This document shows positions 1-11,169 of a stretch of DNA of 38,547 bases, in pieces (the stretch's first letter is position 1; every line of letters begins with the position of its first letter). A program made the position numbers and the translations under genes. The stretch covers positions 1 to 38,547 of the forward strand of contig ML986753.1 of the NCBI GenBank assembly GCA_010094045.1, written 5' to 3'. The stretch comes from Lojkania enalia (Eukaryota > Ascomycota > Dothideomycetes > Pleosporales). Below the pieces are notes generated by a model. The model ran no database searches. It had not been told where the DNA came from and saw only the letters and a program-made list of their open reading frames with translations.

Positions 1-95
<95 letters not shown>

Positions 96-102
96 CAGTA
101 GT
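1..102. repeat. (AGT)n trinucleotide microsatellite
   Basis: Perfect AGT repeats run from the first base to about position 95, followed by one AGC interruption and two more AGT units. The array reaches the window edge, so its true length is unknown. No reading frame depends on it. It marks the left edge of the RIPed, AT-rich block and is a likely length-polymorphic locus. Confidence 0.97.
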
Positions 103-479
103 CTACAAATATAATTTATAGCTAGATACTCTCGATCGTTAACTCTAACTCCTTATATACCCGCAATATCGTAATATTCCTACTATTCTTTATTACAGCA
201 TTTTATTATAGTTATATTAATACTAATATAAATCTAGCATCTTACAATTAATACTCTATCGATTTCCCGTTAAGGTTTTTAAAAAACCTATCAGCTAATT
301 ATATATCCGCGGATAGGGGATAAAGAAAATAGGTAGAGGGTAATAGAGCTTATTAATATATAGATAGTATAGTAGGAATTAATACTATAAGCTTAGGACT
401 CTTTAAATATACTTAATAAATTAAGGTAGAATTTAGCTACTTATTATAATAAGATTTAGAGATAATTTAGAGAAGCTAT
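103..479. other. AT-rich unassigned sequence
   Basis: This stretch is AT-rich, with TAA and TAG stops in all frames. I see no recognisable protein motif. It may include the 5' end of the hAT element that follows, but I could not identify terminal inverted repeats, which in hAT elements are short and would be blurred by RIP. Confidence 0.5.
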
Positions 480-2760
480 ATAATTTTTAGATAGTTACCT
501 ATTTATATTCTATTACTACTATAACCTTTAACTTATATATCTAAATAAGAATTATAATAGTATAAAATATCTAATAAATTATTTTAGATCCTAGACCTAT
601 CTAAGAATTCTAGCTCCTAAGTATAATAGGTTCTATATACCTATAACTAGGCCTCCTAATAATAAAAATCTAATTATACTATTATACTCTACTAGCGTCT
701 TTAAGTATAAATTAGTCTATATTATTATTAATAATAACTAGTCTTTCTAAATAGTAGATTACCTATCCTTTTAATAATTTGTTTAGTTTTTCTAACTAGA
801 TACTATATTAATTAACTAATTTAGTTTTATAGGGCTATTTAAGTATAAAGTTATAGTAGCTTAGTCCTCTCTTTTATATAATCTTAGCTAAAGTACAAAA
901 ATATTAATCGCGTTTAATATCTAGTCTATAAAGAACTACCTTAGTTTTCTTACAGTAAAAGGGTACTATATTAATTAGAACTAGGAGTTCTACGAGAAAC
1001 TACTTAATTTTATCCCTATTTAAGAAAGCTATACTAGTACTTCTATAGTAATAGAAGTACTATATATTCTATTAAATATAAATATGCAACAATAATTACT
1101 AGTAGCTACCTATAATAACGCTGCTAATAATAGTATACTTATATATACAATATAAGAGAAACTATATAAAGATAGTATTAAATAGAACTATAAGGAGAAT
1201 ATAATTCTATACCTTACTTATATTATTAATCTTATTATTCAGGAAATTATTTACTATCTTAAACTCGCACCCCCTAAAGAGATAGAAGATAGAGGAACTT
1301 TACAGCAATACAATATAAATAAGATCTAGATATAGGTTTCTATTCTAAATTCTCTTTATAAGGTATAGCTTTTTATTATAGTTAGTTATTACAGTTATTA
1401 TATACTAATTCCCTAGTTAGATTTAAACTATTTATAAAGTAATCGATTAATCGCTATAGTATTATAAACTTTTTATTACTTTATAGAGCTCTCTACTACC
1501 TAAATACTAGCTGTCTGTAATAAGAAATGTCCCAACTTAATAGAATTCAACATTTAATATATATAACTAAGTAGTAAGCCTTAAGTAATATATTAATAAC
1601 TAGCTTTAATATAAAATTAACTTAAAAATCCCTGCTCGGAGATCTGGTAATAATAAGAACGCCGAGGTAGATTTCTATAATTTCTAGCAACTTCGACTAT
1701 CTACTACTAAATAATACTATTTAATACTAATTATAGACCTGCTTAGCAATTTTAAAAAGGTAATTAAAGCGCTTAGCAAGAATATAAAGCCTTAGATCTA
1801 GTATATTTAGCAAATATATAATAGGCTCTTTAATTTTCTAGATAATATAAATAGGGATCTAGCTAAAGATATAGAGAGTAACTTAAATTAGCTAATAGTA
1901 GTAAGAGCTGTAGTAGAGAAGGGTTAATCTAAATTAAGTAAATACTACTTAAAAACAGATATAAAATATAGTTACTTATTTAACTATATAATAATCTTAG
2001 ATCTATCCTAGAAGCTTATAATATATAAGGTACTTTTATTACAACTATTTATTATATTAGCTTCTAACTATAATTATAGGATAAGACTTAAGACCTTTAG
2101 TATAGGGAAACCTATCGCTAACAATTCCTTGAATATCTTAATCGCTATAATAAGGATATACTAGGCTATACCTTATCTACAACGCCCCGACTTTAATAGA
2201 TATAAAGTAATAAGTAGTTTCGTAAACTATCTCTATAACGTTTATCCTTAAACAGCTCCTTAAGTTTCCTAGGCCAGGATCTAAGTAACGTAGGAGAGGG
2301 AGAGGAAGAGGGAGAGGGAGAGTCAGAGGAAGAAGAGAAAGGACTAACTTATTAAGAAGGAGAAAGCTATCTAAGTACACCTCCTATTCGAGGTTATAAC
2401 TTTAATGTATTAGGCTGGTGGAGAGTAAATAAATATTAGTATCCGCGGCTTGTTTAGGTTATAAGAAATATTCTCCTAATATAGATTATAGGAGTTAGTA
2501 TTAAGCGGGTTTTTAATACTACTAGAAATATAATTGAGGATAGAAGATATTACCTTACTACGTAGAGAATCCGGGATATTATATTTCTAAAATATATAAT
2601 AAGCGGAGAGAACTATTATACTAAAGAGGTATGCTGGGTTATAAAAGCCTAAAATACTAGTAAGCTAAACCCTTTTTATAGCGCTAATAAGGTTATAAAT
2701 CTTTTTAAACTTCTAGCCTAGGTATATAATAAAGAACTAGAGATTAACTAGAAGGTTAAC
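480..2760 (+). pseudogene. RIP-degraded hAT-superfamily DNA transposase
   Basis: hAT transposases cut and paste DNA with an RNase H-like DDE core and dimerise through a C-terminal hATC domain. Read through stops, this stretch shows that architecture in order. There is a segment resembling the start of the catalytic core (about 721-800), a GY(Y/W)I-type segment (about 955-1010), the conserved (D)NAxNN-like motif (1111-1134), the C(L)AHIINL-like motif (1210-1245), and a hATC segment with FNVLGWW (2401-2421) followed by the usual P(x)L and S..F (about 2430-2510). The N- and C-terminal parts share one frame. The middle (about 1660-1950) reads in another, so at least two indels are present. A charged, purine-rich linker lies at about 2290-2340. 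Nearly all stops are TAA or TAG, as expected when CAA, CAG or TGG codons are RIPed. The element is dead. The superfamily assignment is firm; the exact ends are not. Confidence 0.8.
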
Positions 2761-2899
2761 TAGAAGAATATTAATCCTAGTATTACTACTAATAAGGAGC
2801 TGCTGTAAAAGTATATTTATCGAGAAATTTATAAACCTCTACAGTTTATATAATAAATTACTATTATAAATATATTATTATATTAGATTAAGCTATATA
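2761..2899. other. Junction of hAT and gypsy remnants
   Basis: Neither the hAT reading on the plus strand nor the gypsy reading on the minus strand is convincing here. The breakpoint between the two elements must lie in or just right of this stretch, somewhere up to about 3,100. Confidence 0.4.
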
Positions 2900-3168
2900 A
2901 AATTAATAGTTAAGGAGTATACTACTATAGTCTATAATATACTACAGCGTACTATCCTAGAATCTAATAAAGTAAGATTAGTCTAATCTATAATAAATAG
3001 CTATAATAAAGCCCTAGAATATTATACTATATATACTCTTACTAAGCTACTTTCTAAAGTATACTAATTAGTTAGATTTTAAGAAAACTTAGTCTATACA
3101 ACCCTACCTTAACCTATACTCTATTACTAAGCAGCTACTCTAACTCTACCTATACCCTAGGCTAATTA

Positions 3169-3222
3169 GTAAGACCCTAACCTTAATCCTACCCTACTTA
3201 CGTAAGACCCTAACCCTAACCC
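3169..3222. repeat. Telomere-like CCCTAA interstitial repeat
   Basis: A perfect CCCTAACCCTAACCC run lies at 3,208-3,222. A degenerate relative (AAGACCCTAACCTTAA) lies about 34 bp upstream, at 3,171-3,186. The fungal telomere repeat is usually TTAGGG, whose complement is CCCTAA. The stretch sits between the RNase H end of the minus-strand gypsy remnant and its truncated edge. It could be a true interstitial telomere relic or simple-sequence coding for a Leu/Thr/Pro- or Gly/Gln-rich linker. Two units alone cannot decide. Confidence 0.5.
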
Positions 3223-4889
3223 AACCTATACCTATCTACCAGCCTATTCTAGATCTACTTATTATTAGCTCTTTTTAGAAGATTCTAATCATAATATAAG
3301 AGAGTATTAACTAAAATATTAAGTTTACCCGGCTTATATTTAAACTAGAAGTTAAACTAGGTAAGAAATACTATCTACCTTACCTAGTACTTAGAGAGTT
3401 TCTATACTTTAGTAAAGTATTTTAGGTTATAGTAATTTATATAAACTGTAAAGTACGTAAATAATTTTAAAAACTCTTCCTATTTTTTAAAGTATTATAT
3501 AACTACTAATAATTCCTTATTATAAATTAGGTAGTTATACTCTATAAGAAGTATTTACTTTAATATAAAAGTAATAGGTTATAGAACTTCTTTATTATTA
3601 TATTATAGAAACGTACTTCTAATATACTAGCTAGAGGTATTATACTCTAGAATTATTTCCCTTTTAGGGTTATATTAGGCTAAAGCTAGTACTTATATAA
3701 AGTATTACTTTAGGTAATTAAAGATAATAAGTACCTAATTATTAAGTTAAAACTATTTCTTCTCTTATTCTCTTTAGGTAAGAGTTATTAGTAGAATAAC
3801 TACTTTAGAAAATTCTTTAATAAACTAGTAGTAGAAGTTTATAAAGCTTAAAAAGCTCTATATACTATAAACTAATATAGATACTTTCTAGTTCTAGATT
3901 ACCTTAACTTTCTATAGGTCTATTTAGATACCTTTTTCCGTATTAATAATAAAGCTAAGATATTTTATTATACGGACCTTAAATTCGTACTTATTAATAT
4001 TAAGTTAGAGGCTAGTATCTATTAGCTTTTAAAGGATTACTTTAATATAGTACTAATAGTTTTATAGAGAGCCGTCTATATATATAAAGATATTATCTAA
4101 GTATACCGAGATAAAATCGCCTAAATACTTCTAGATTATATAATTAATATATTATTAGAAGGTACTTAGAATATTTATAAAGTTAAAGAATATAACTAGC
4201 TATTTATATAAATTATAGTAGGTTGTAAATATTATCTTCTACTTATCTTCTTCTTTAATTCGGATCTTATTAAATATAGTAATAATATTAAGTTTTATAA
4301 ACTACTTAGCTTAACTAATTTAATTTAGTATTTCTTAGATTAGAGGTAGAAGGTAGTAGTCTTTCTATATAATAGCGTTTAGAGCGTAGTAGTTAATATA
4401 GAAGTAGAAGCTACCCTCTAGTTTTTATATAAATAGGACCGGTGCTATAGCTAGAGAGTTATTAACCTAAATAAATCCTTTATTAAAAAGCTCTATTAGA
4501 GTCTTCTAAAGGATAAAGAGTATTTCCTATAATATTCTATATAAAGGACCTGAAGGGATCCTTAGAGGGCTTCTATCTTTCCCTTCCAGCTTAATTATAT
4601 AGTCTACTTCTAGTCTTAAAGGTAGTAGCTTATCGGCTTTCTATTAATTAAAGGTATAGAGCTACTATATATATTTTTAGGGAGTTTTATATAAGGGTCT
4701 ATTTTTAACTTATTTTTTAAAGCCTTCTAAATATTAGTTATACTAATAGTAAAGATGTAGGGTAGTTTAGTAAGAGAATCTTATAGGCATCCTCTATAAC
4801 ATTTTACTATAGTAGAAAAAGTATATACTGAGACTTAGGTAATATTAGCTATATATTACTACTTCTAAAACTCCTAGTTTTATATAATT

Positions 4890-5020
4890 ACCTCTATTTT
4901 ATAAATATATAGGATTTCTATTTTTAGGTTAATAATTATATCTTTACTTTACCTCTATTTTATAAATATATAGGATTTCTATTTTTAGGTTAATAATTAT
5001 ATCCTTACTTTACCTCTATA
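4890..5020. repeat. 61-bp tandem duplication (2.1 copies)
   Basis: Two adjacent copies at 4,890-4,950 and 4,951-5,011 are nearly identical, and a third starts at 5,012 for nine bases. They lie in the region joining protease and reverse transcriptase of the minus-strand gypsy remnant. The copies are almost free of mutations relative to each other. The duplication is therefore probably younger than most of the RIP damage around it, or both copies were mutated before duplication. Confidence 0.9.
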
Positions 5021-6480
5021 AACGTCCTAAGATTATACTATAATTTTCTTCTATCCTTAAAACTATATAAGTAAATACCTAACCTAGACCTATCTAACTC
5101 TTACCTATATCTAATAAGTTAATAATAGCTACCTCTTTAATAATTCTAGCTAAAAAGTTGCTAAATAATAAGGCTGTTAATAGTATTAGAAGGCGGAAGT
5201 ATTCTAGTCCAGCCTTTTATATAATCCTTTTCTTAACTATTATATATAAGTTACAGCTATTATCTATTAAGGTAAAAAGGCTAAAAGTATTATTAAGTAG
5301 TATAGGGGCTGTAAATAGAATAATACTTTTCCCGTTCTATTAACTTAAGCTATATCTCTATATTCCTTATTATACTAAATAGGCTCTAGTAGTATTATAT
5401 AAGCTTAATTAAACTATATACTACTCCTAGATAGAGTATAGTAGTAGCTTTAAATAAAATAACCCCTATTTCTATAGGTAAAATAGATATTCTATTATTT
5501 CTAAACCTTTAACTCTTTCTTAGTAATATTTCTTATCTTCTCTAGTAGTTAAGGCCTTATATCTAGACGCTATATAAGTCTGCGATTAGCTGTTAGCGTC
5601 TAGTCTATAGTATTATTAATAGTAGCTAATAGTTGTAGTTGCAGGAGCGGCGTAAGTAGCTGTCCCTAGCTGTCTCTTATCCAACTAGTCTTCCCCCTAC
5701 TAAAAGACTATATAAAAGTACTATCGAGTTTAGCTACTTTAAAATAGTTATTAAGAATGTAAAGTTTCTGTATAAAGGTTATATATAATATAAGGTCTTC
5801 CTTACTAACGCTGCTAATTGTTAATTAGCAGAGCTTAGGATAAATCTTCTCTTCTAGATCTTATATCTTAACTTAGTCTAGGTAAGAGTTATATAACGCT
5901 TTTATAGAAAAACAATTATATTCGACTAGAAACTTAATAAAGGTTTTATTACCTTATCTTAGGGTTTTAAACTCGATCCCGGCTCGTTTCTAATAGTAGG
6001 GGTTATTATATTATATATCTATAATTATCTAGAATTTATTATAAGTAAGAGTACTTATAGTAATATATTTTTTATATAACTAAAGGTATATTCTAGTATT
6101 ACTCTTATAAAATAATATTATATAGGCTGCTACTATTATATCTATTAAGCCTATAGATAAACTATTAATACAGATCTTAGTCTTTATACTACTTTTCTAA
6201 ATAGAGTATACTTTACAGTTTCTTTAAAACTTATCTAGCTTATTAAATATAGCTTTTATATAAATAAGCTTAGTAGTTATTAATAGTATAGTTGGTAAGA
6301 CGCTCTCTTTAAGGACTAAATACTTATTTAGTTGCTCCTTAAGCTTCCGATAAAAGCTTATTCTTTTAAGTTACTATTGCTACTTTTCTTTTTCTAGGTA
6401 TTCTAGTCTAGCTGCTATTTTAGCGAACTATTTCTATACAGTCGCTATATCGAATCCTTATTCTACTAGTCTATTTTAGT

Positions 6481-6739
6481 CTATAACTTTATACGGTAGT
6501 AGGTCTATTTAGTAGTTAAGATAGAATCTAGTATAGTATAAGCTTTAACAAATTAAGAAGATCTGAGGATATAATAGGATCAGATATAATAAGAATCTAT
6601 TATTGTTAAAGCTAGAGAAAGAGAAGAGAAGGTATATAATAGTAAGATATATATTATTCGCTTGCTTTAGTCTAGGTAGGTATAGGGTCGTATAAGAGTA
6701 ACTACTATTATAATATCGCAGGAACGAAACTAAGCTATA
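6481..6739. other. Unassigned junction sequence, possible leader or LTR remnant
   Basis: This lies just 5' of the gag remnant of the minus-strand gypsy element and before the start of family A copy 1. It could hold the untranslated leader or LTR end of the minus-strand element. No second LTR copy is visible in the window to prove it. It contains the inverted repeat listed separately. Confidence 0.4.
6541..6613. repeat. 73-bp perfect inverted repeat with nested inner dyad
   Basis: Eleven-base arms AGCTTTAACAA (6,541-6,551) and TTGTTAAAGCT (6,603-6,613) are exact reverse complements. Inside them a second dyad pairs ATCTGA (6,561-6,566) with TCAGAT (6,580-6,585). The outer arms are AT-rich, so chance pairing in such DNA is possible, but an 11-bp exact match is notable. 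It could be a very small fold-back element or a structured leader of the neighbouring gypsy element. Confidence 0.6.
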
Positions 6740-6749
6740 GGCCGGGACT

Positions 6750-9700
6750 TTTATACTTAATATAATTACTAGTTACCTAAAATACTATATTAGTTAAAAG
6801 AATTTAAAACTAAAACTAATCTAATCTTAAATAAAGATTATAGCTAAGAGGACCTATCTAAACCTAAATACCTAAAGTCTATACTATAGCTAGATATATA
6901 TTATATAGACGCTATACTATTAGTCTAATTCTTCTAGTAATTTAACTATAAAATCTTCGCTGTATTAATAGCTAATATTAATAAAGTTCTAGCCCTAAAG
7001 GTATATATTAACTCTATTACTAAAGTATCTAAAGAATACTATAACCTATTATCTATTTTCTTATATAAAGATGTAGATAAGCTATCTAAATAATAACCGT
7101 ATAATTATAAGATTAAACTAGAGAATAGTAAGTAAACTAGCTTTAGTCTACTCTATAGAATATCCTAGAATAAGTTAAAGGTACTAAAGAAGTATCTTAA
7201 TAAGAACTTATCTTAGAGATTTATTAGAGTAAGCTTATTACTAGTAACTATATTTATAATCTTTATAAAGAAACTTAAAAGTAGTTTTTAATTCTATATA
7301 GACTATAGAGCCCTAAATACTATTACTATTAAGAACTAATACTTAATTCTACTAATCTAAGAAACGTTAACTTAATTTAATAAGACTAAATACTATATAA
7401 AACTTAATATTATTACTATATTTAATAAGTTAAGAATTACTAAATAAGATAAATAGAAAATTACCTTTTATATATATTATAGACTATTTAAATACCTAGT
7501 AATACCCTTTAACCTAGTTAATACTTTAAGTATATTCTAGTACTTTATAAATAATATACTAAGATTATATTTTAATATATTCTATACTATTTATATTAAT
7601 AATATCTTAATATTTAATAAGAATCTAAAGGATTATAAGTAGTATATCTAGCTAGTTCTTAAAGTTTTAAGAGTAAATAGTCTATAGTTTAATATAGATA
7701 AGTATAAGTTCTACTAGTTAGAAGTAATTTATTTAGGGTATATAATTATTATAGAAAGGATTTATATAGACCTAAAAAAGGTAGAAATAATTATTAATTA
7801 GAAATACTCTAAAAATATAAAAGATATTTAAGCTTTTATAAACTTTATAAACTTCTACTAATAATTTATTAGTAACTTCTTATAGAAAGTCTCCCCTTTA
7901 GTAGCCCTAACTAAGAAGAATACTTAATTTAACTAGAATAATAGCTGTTAATATTCTTTTAACTATTTAAAAAATACCTTTATTTCTATACTAATTTTCT
8001 AATAGCTAGTATATTGTCTTAGAGAGGTACTAATAGTAAACTAAAACCTATTACCTACTTCTCTAAATATATAAACCCTACTAAAGGTAACTATAAAATA
8101 TATAATAAGAAACTACTTATAATTATCTAATATTTTAAGTAATAGAGGCCTAAATTAAAAGGTATAGTATTTTCTATAAAAGTATTAAGTAATTATAAGA
8201 ACCTATAATACTTTATAATAATAAAATATCTAAGCTACTAATAGGTTTATTAGTTAAAATATCTATTAAAGTTTAACTTTAGTATTATATACTAATTTAG
8301 AAAACTTAGAGAGAAACTTAATACCTTAACTTAAAGGTTATAAAATAAGCCTATATAAGAAGAGGCCTATAAAGATTATTAATAGATATTATTTTATCTT
8401 AAACTATTCTAATAGATAGAAATAGGCTAATTAATTATAGAGATTATTAATAAAAAATATCTAAATAATAATCTAATCTAAGATATCTTAAAACTACTAA
8501 AAAAAGAAGTCTATTAATCTAAACTCCTAACTTTAGTTAATAATAAAAAGCGTAATAACTAATTATACTACTAAAATTAACTTATAATATTAGACTATAA
8601 TAAGCTAAAACTTAAGCTACTATAAGCTATCTATAACTTACTATCTAATAGATACCCTAGTTAAGAAAAGACCTTAAAACTACTCTAGTATAAGTACTAT
8701 TAGTTAAAGATATTTAACTTAGTATAATAATATATAGGTTATTATTATATATACTAAAGAAGTAAAACTTCTAAAAAGAAGTATTATAGATTATTAAAAC
8801 TATTACCTATACTTAAATAAAGGTTTTAAAATATTTCTATAGATTTTATAACTAATTTACTAGAATTAGAAGGTTATATAAATATTATAGTAGTAGTTAA
8901 TAGGTTTAGTAAGTATAGATACCTAATACTATATATAAGAATCGAAGCTCCTAATATTATTTAACTATTCTATTACTATATATAGGTTTACTATAAACTA
9001 CTATATATTATTATATCTAACTGTAAAATATAGTTTATTTCTACCTTCTATTAAAAGCTCTATAGAGAGCTATAAATTAATATATATATATTAACTAGCT
9101 TCTATTTAAAGACTAATAGTTAGATAGAGAATACTAATATAATAATAGAATAAGTTCTCCGAGCCTATATTAGCTATAAATAAGATAACTAGGTTAAATA
9201 GCTGCTAATAATATAGTTTAAAGCGAATAACATAGTATCTAAATTAATAAAAGTCTCCCTATTTCTAGTCTATTTTAGCTAGCACCCTTAAATAGGCTTT
9301 AAGCCGCTTATAGGGATCTATTAACTGCTAAAATAGTCTCTAATAGTCTAGAAAACTAATAGACTAGTTGATAAGATAAAGGATATTACAGAGTATATTA
9401 GAGAAGAACTCACCTAGATATAAGCATTCTAATAAGAGTACGCTAACTACAAGCGCATACTAGCCCCTAACTACTAGGTTAGTAATCTAGTCTAGCTAGA
9501 TACTAGGAATATACGCATATAATGACCGTCGAAAAAGCTTAACTAGAAGAATATAGGCCCTTATAAGGTTATCGCGAAGGTGTCCTCGCACGCTTATAGA
9601 TTGAAGCTACCCAAATCAGCTAAAATACATCCTGTATTCTATATATCGCTATTACAGCCAGCACCTAAGTCGTCTGACTACTTGCCTAGTTAACAAGTAT

Positions 9701-9954
9701 ATAACCCTAAACCTATCGAGATCGATAGAGAACCGGAATACCTCGTCGAGCGAATAGAAGACCTCCGCTACAACCGACAGAGACGCCGGCGCGAATACCT
9801 AGTTAAGTGGACTGGCTATCACGACCTAGAATGGTACCCGGCTAGTGACTTTGCTGAGACAACTGCCGCAGAAGATTACCACGCTAGAAACCCGAATAAA
9901 CAAGACCCGAATACGACATTACGTCTGGATTCTCAATTAGGCGCTAGGGTCTGA
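6750..9954 (+). pseudogene. Family A gypsy pol remnant (RT-RH-IN-chromodomain)
   Basis: Plus-strand reading gives an RT whose catalytic box now reads YINN (7,592-7,603), both aspartates having become asparagines as expected from GAY-to-AAY RIP changes. RNase H follows (about 7,980-8,300), then integrase (about 8,400-9,350). A well-preserved chromodomain is encoded at about 9,731-9,865, with EYLVERI and the aromatic WTGY segment visible. The frame closes at a TGA (9,952-9,954). Chromodomains of this kind sit at the integrase C-terminus of chromoviruses and steer insertion by reading histone marks. The upstream pol is broken by dozens of TAA or TAG stops; the last 0.5 kb is almost stop-free. 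Confidence 0.85.
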
Positions 9955-9983
9955 TCTGAGTATGTTCCTGGACGCCTGCAACG

Positions 9984-10480
9984 ATACTGCACCGACATGA
10001 CGCCAGCAACGATACTGCTACCGATCCCTGGCATGGTACTGCTACATGAACCGAACCGACCTGATCCCTAGCATGGTACTGCTATCGACAACCGGTCGCG
10101 CCGATATGCCTGCGACCTAACCTGATCCCTAGCATGGTACTGCTATACGACAACAAGTAATCGCGCCGATACGCCTGCGATCTAACCTGATCCCTAGCAT
10201 GGTACTGCTACATGAACCGAACCGACCTGATCCCTGGCATGGTACTGCTACATGAACCGAACCGACCTGATCCCTGGCATGGTACTGCTACATAAACCGA
10301 ACCGACCTGATCCCTGGCATGGTACTGCTACATGAACCGAACCGACCTGATCCCTAGTATGGTACTGCTATCGACTACTGGTCGCGCCGATATGCATGCG
10401 ACCTGGCCTGACCCCTAGTATAGTACTACTATACGACAATAACTGATTATGCTGATATACCTGCGACCTTAACTAACGCT
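9984..10480 (+). repeat. Minisatellite in the 3' untranslated part of family A copy 1
   Basis: About nine repeats share a core with GGTACTGCTA. They come in two versions. The short one has a 40-bp period and a tail like ACATGAACCGAACCGA. The longer one is about 64-70 bp with a tail containing GGTCGCGCCGATATGC. The array starts about 30 bp after the pol stop codon and ends before the polypurine tract, so it is non-coding in the element. Copy 2 has the same array with fewer units. Confidence 0.9.
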
Positions 10481-10566
10481 AGTATTAATAACTGCTACTT
10501 GATTATGAATAACCCGAATACAACACGAAGACCTGACTCGCAGGAGCTCATAACTAAGAGGGGTAC

Positions 10567-10869
10567 TGTCACGGTAATACCGCGACACCTCTGCACCTAC
10601 ACCACCCTTACTACAATACCCGAACCAGCTGCCAGCGACAGCTGTCAGCTGCTAGCTAGAATATAACCGACTTGTCGTGACCACGATGGAGGAAGGTTTC
10701 GCCGACCCGGCTAGCCCGTGCAGCAGCACAGACCTAGCCCCTATAAAAACCTGTACAATGTAGATATCTCTGTTCTTTACGCAACGTCTTGATATTCACA
10801 CGTAGTACGTAGCAATAGAGTTGACTGCCTGAAGTGCGATTAACCAACTGCGCGTGAGCGTCCGTAACA
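10567..10869 (+). repeat. 3' LTR of family A copy 1 (303 bp)
   Basis: The LTR starts TGTCACGG and ends CCGTAACA, against the perfect inverted pair TGTCACGG/CCGTGACA in copy 2. A purine run (AAGAGGGG) lies just upstream as the polypurine tract. It is nearly identical to the 3' LTR at 18,205-18,507 and far less RIPed than the 5' LTR of copy 2. It contains a TATAAAAA box (from about 10,743), the likely promoter TATA of the element. Confidence 0.93.
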
Positions 10870-11169
10870 ATAGTACTAATACTTAAGAAAGGGCTTAACT
10901 AGTTTAACGCTACTATAGTAACTATAGTAAGACTAAATATAACACTTATATATGCTAAAAGGATAGTAAAGAAAATTTTAAATTAGATAAAAGTATATTA
11001 TATATAAGATCTCTTATTAGTATTAAGTAAATTAACTTTTTATATATAGTATTTATTATACTAAAAAAAAGTAGCCGTTTTAATAGTTTAGCTGCTTCGA
11101 TAGTAGAATATATTATATATATATACTATAAGAAGTAATAGTCTATTAGATTATTTAATACTTATACTA

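Larger units (their letters stand above)
2900..6480 (-). pseudogene. RIP-degraded Ty3/gypsy gag-pol, truncated within or before integrase
   Basis: Read on the minus strand (right to left), this is a Ty3/gypsy polyprotein. The gag part has a coiled-coil-like Glu/Lys/Gln-rich start (about 6,440-6,300) and a capsid-like region (about 6,000-5,650). A retropepsin follows (about 5,285-5,020), whose LIDSG active site now reads DNS (5,250-5,271). The PR-RT linker and RT start (GPLYR, about 4,520) are next. The RT catalytic motif reads YLDN (4,092-4,103). RNase H with a YRPGK-like end finishes at about 3,300. Stops are TAA or TAG, matching RIP. Integrase zinc-finger and core motifs are not convincing, so the element appears cut where it meets the hAT remnant. 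Its RT differs from both other gypsy families here (YLDNIFIY versus YINNILIF and YLDDFFIY), so it is a third family. No LTR was identified. The only ORF above 60 codons inside it (5,158-5,343, plus strand) is antisense to the protease. Confidence 0.8.
6740..10869 (+). mobile_element. Ty3/gypsy chromovirus family A, copy 1 (5'-truncated)
   Basis: From about 6,750 this aligns by eye along its whole length with family A copy 2 (14,553-18,507). It contains the RT through the 3' LTR but no 5' LTR, gag or protease. The left breakpoint is near 6,740-6,755, where similarity to copy 2 starts abruptly. The 5' two thirds are heavily RIPed. From about 9,250 onward the sequence turns GC-balanced and nearly identical to the corresponding part of copy 2. 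Confidence 0.88.

Noticed and set aside
2177..2380. 67-codon minus-strand ORF with Leu/Pro repeats
   Set aside because: It is the complement of the purine-rich charged linker of the hAT transposase.
3240..5000. Long plus-strand reading with only TAA/TAG stops that at first looked like an unknown protein
   Set aside because: The minus strand of the same stretch gives clear RT and RNase H landmarks, so the plus-strand reading is an antisense illusion.
5158..5343. 61-codon plus-strand ORF
   Set aside because: It is antisense to the protease of the minus-strand gypsy remnant, and its composition is what RIPed DNA gives by chance.
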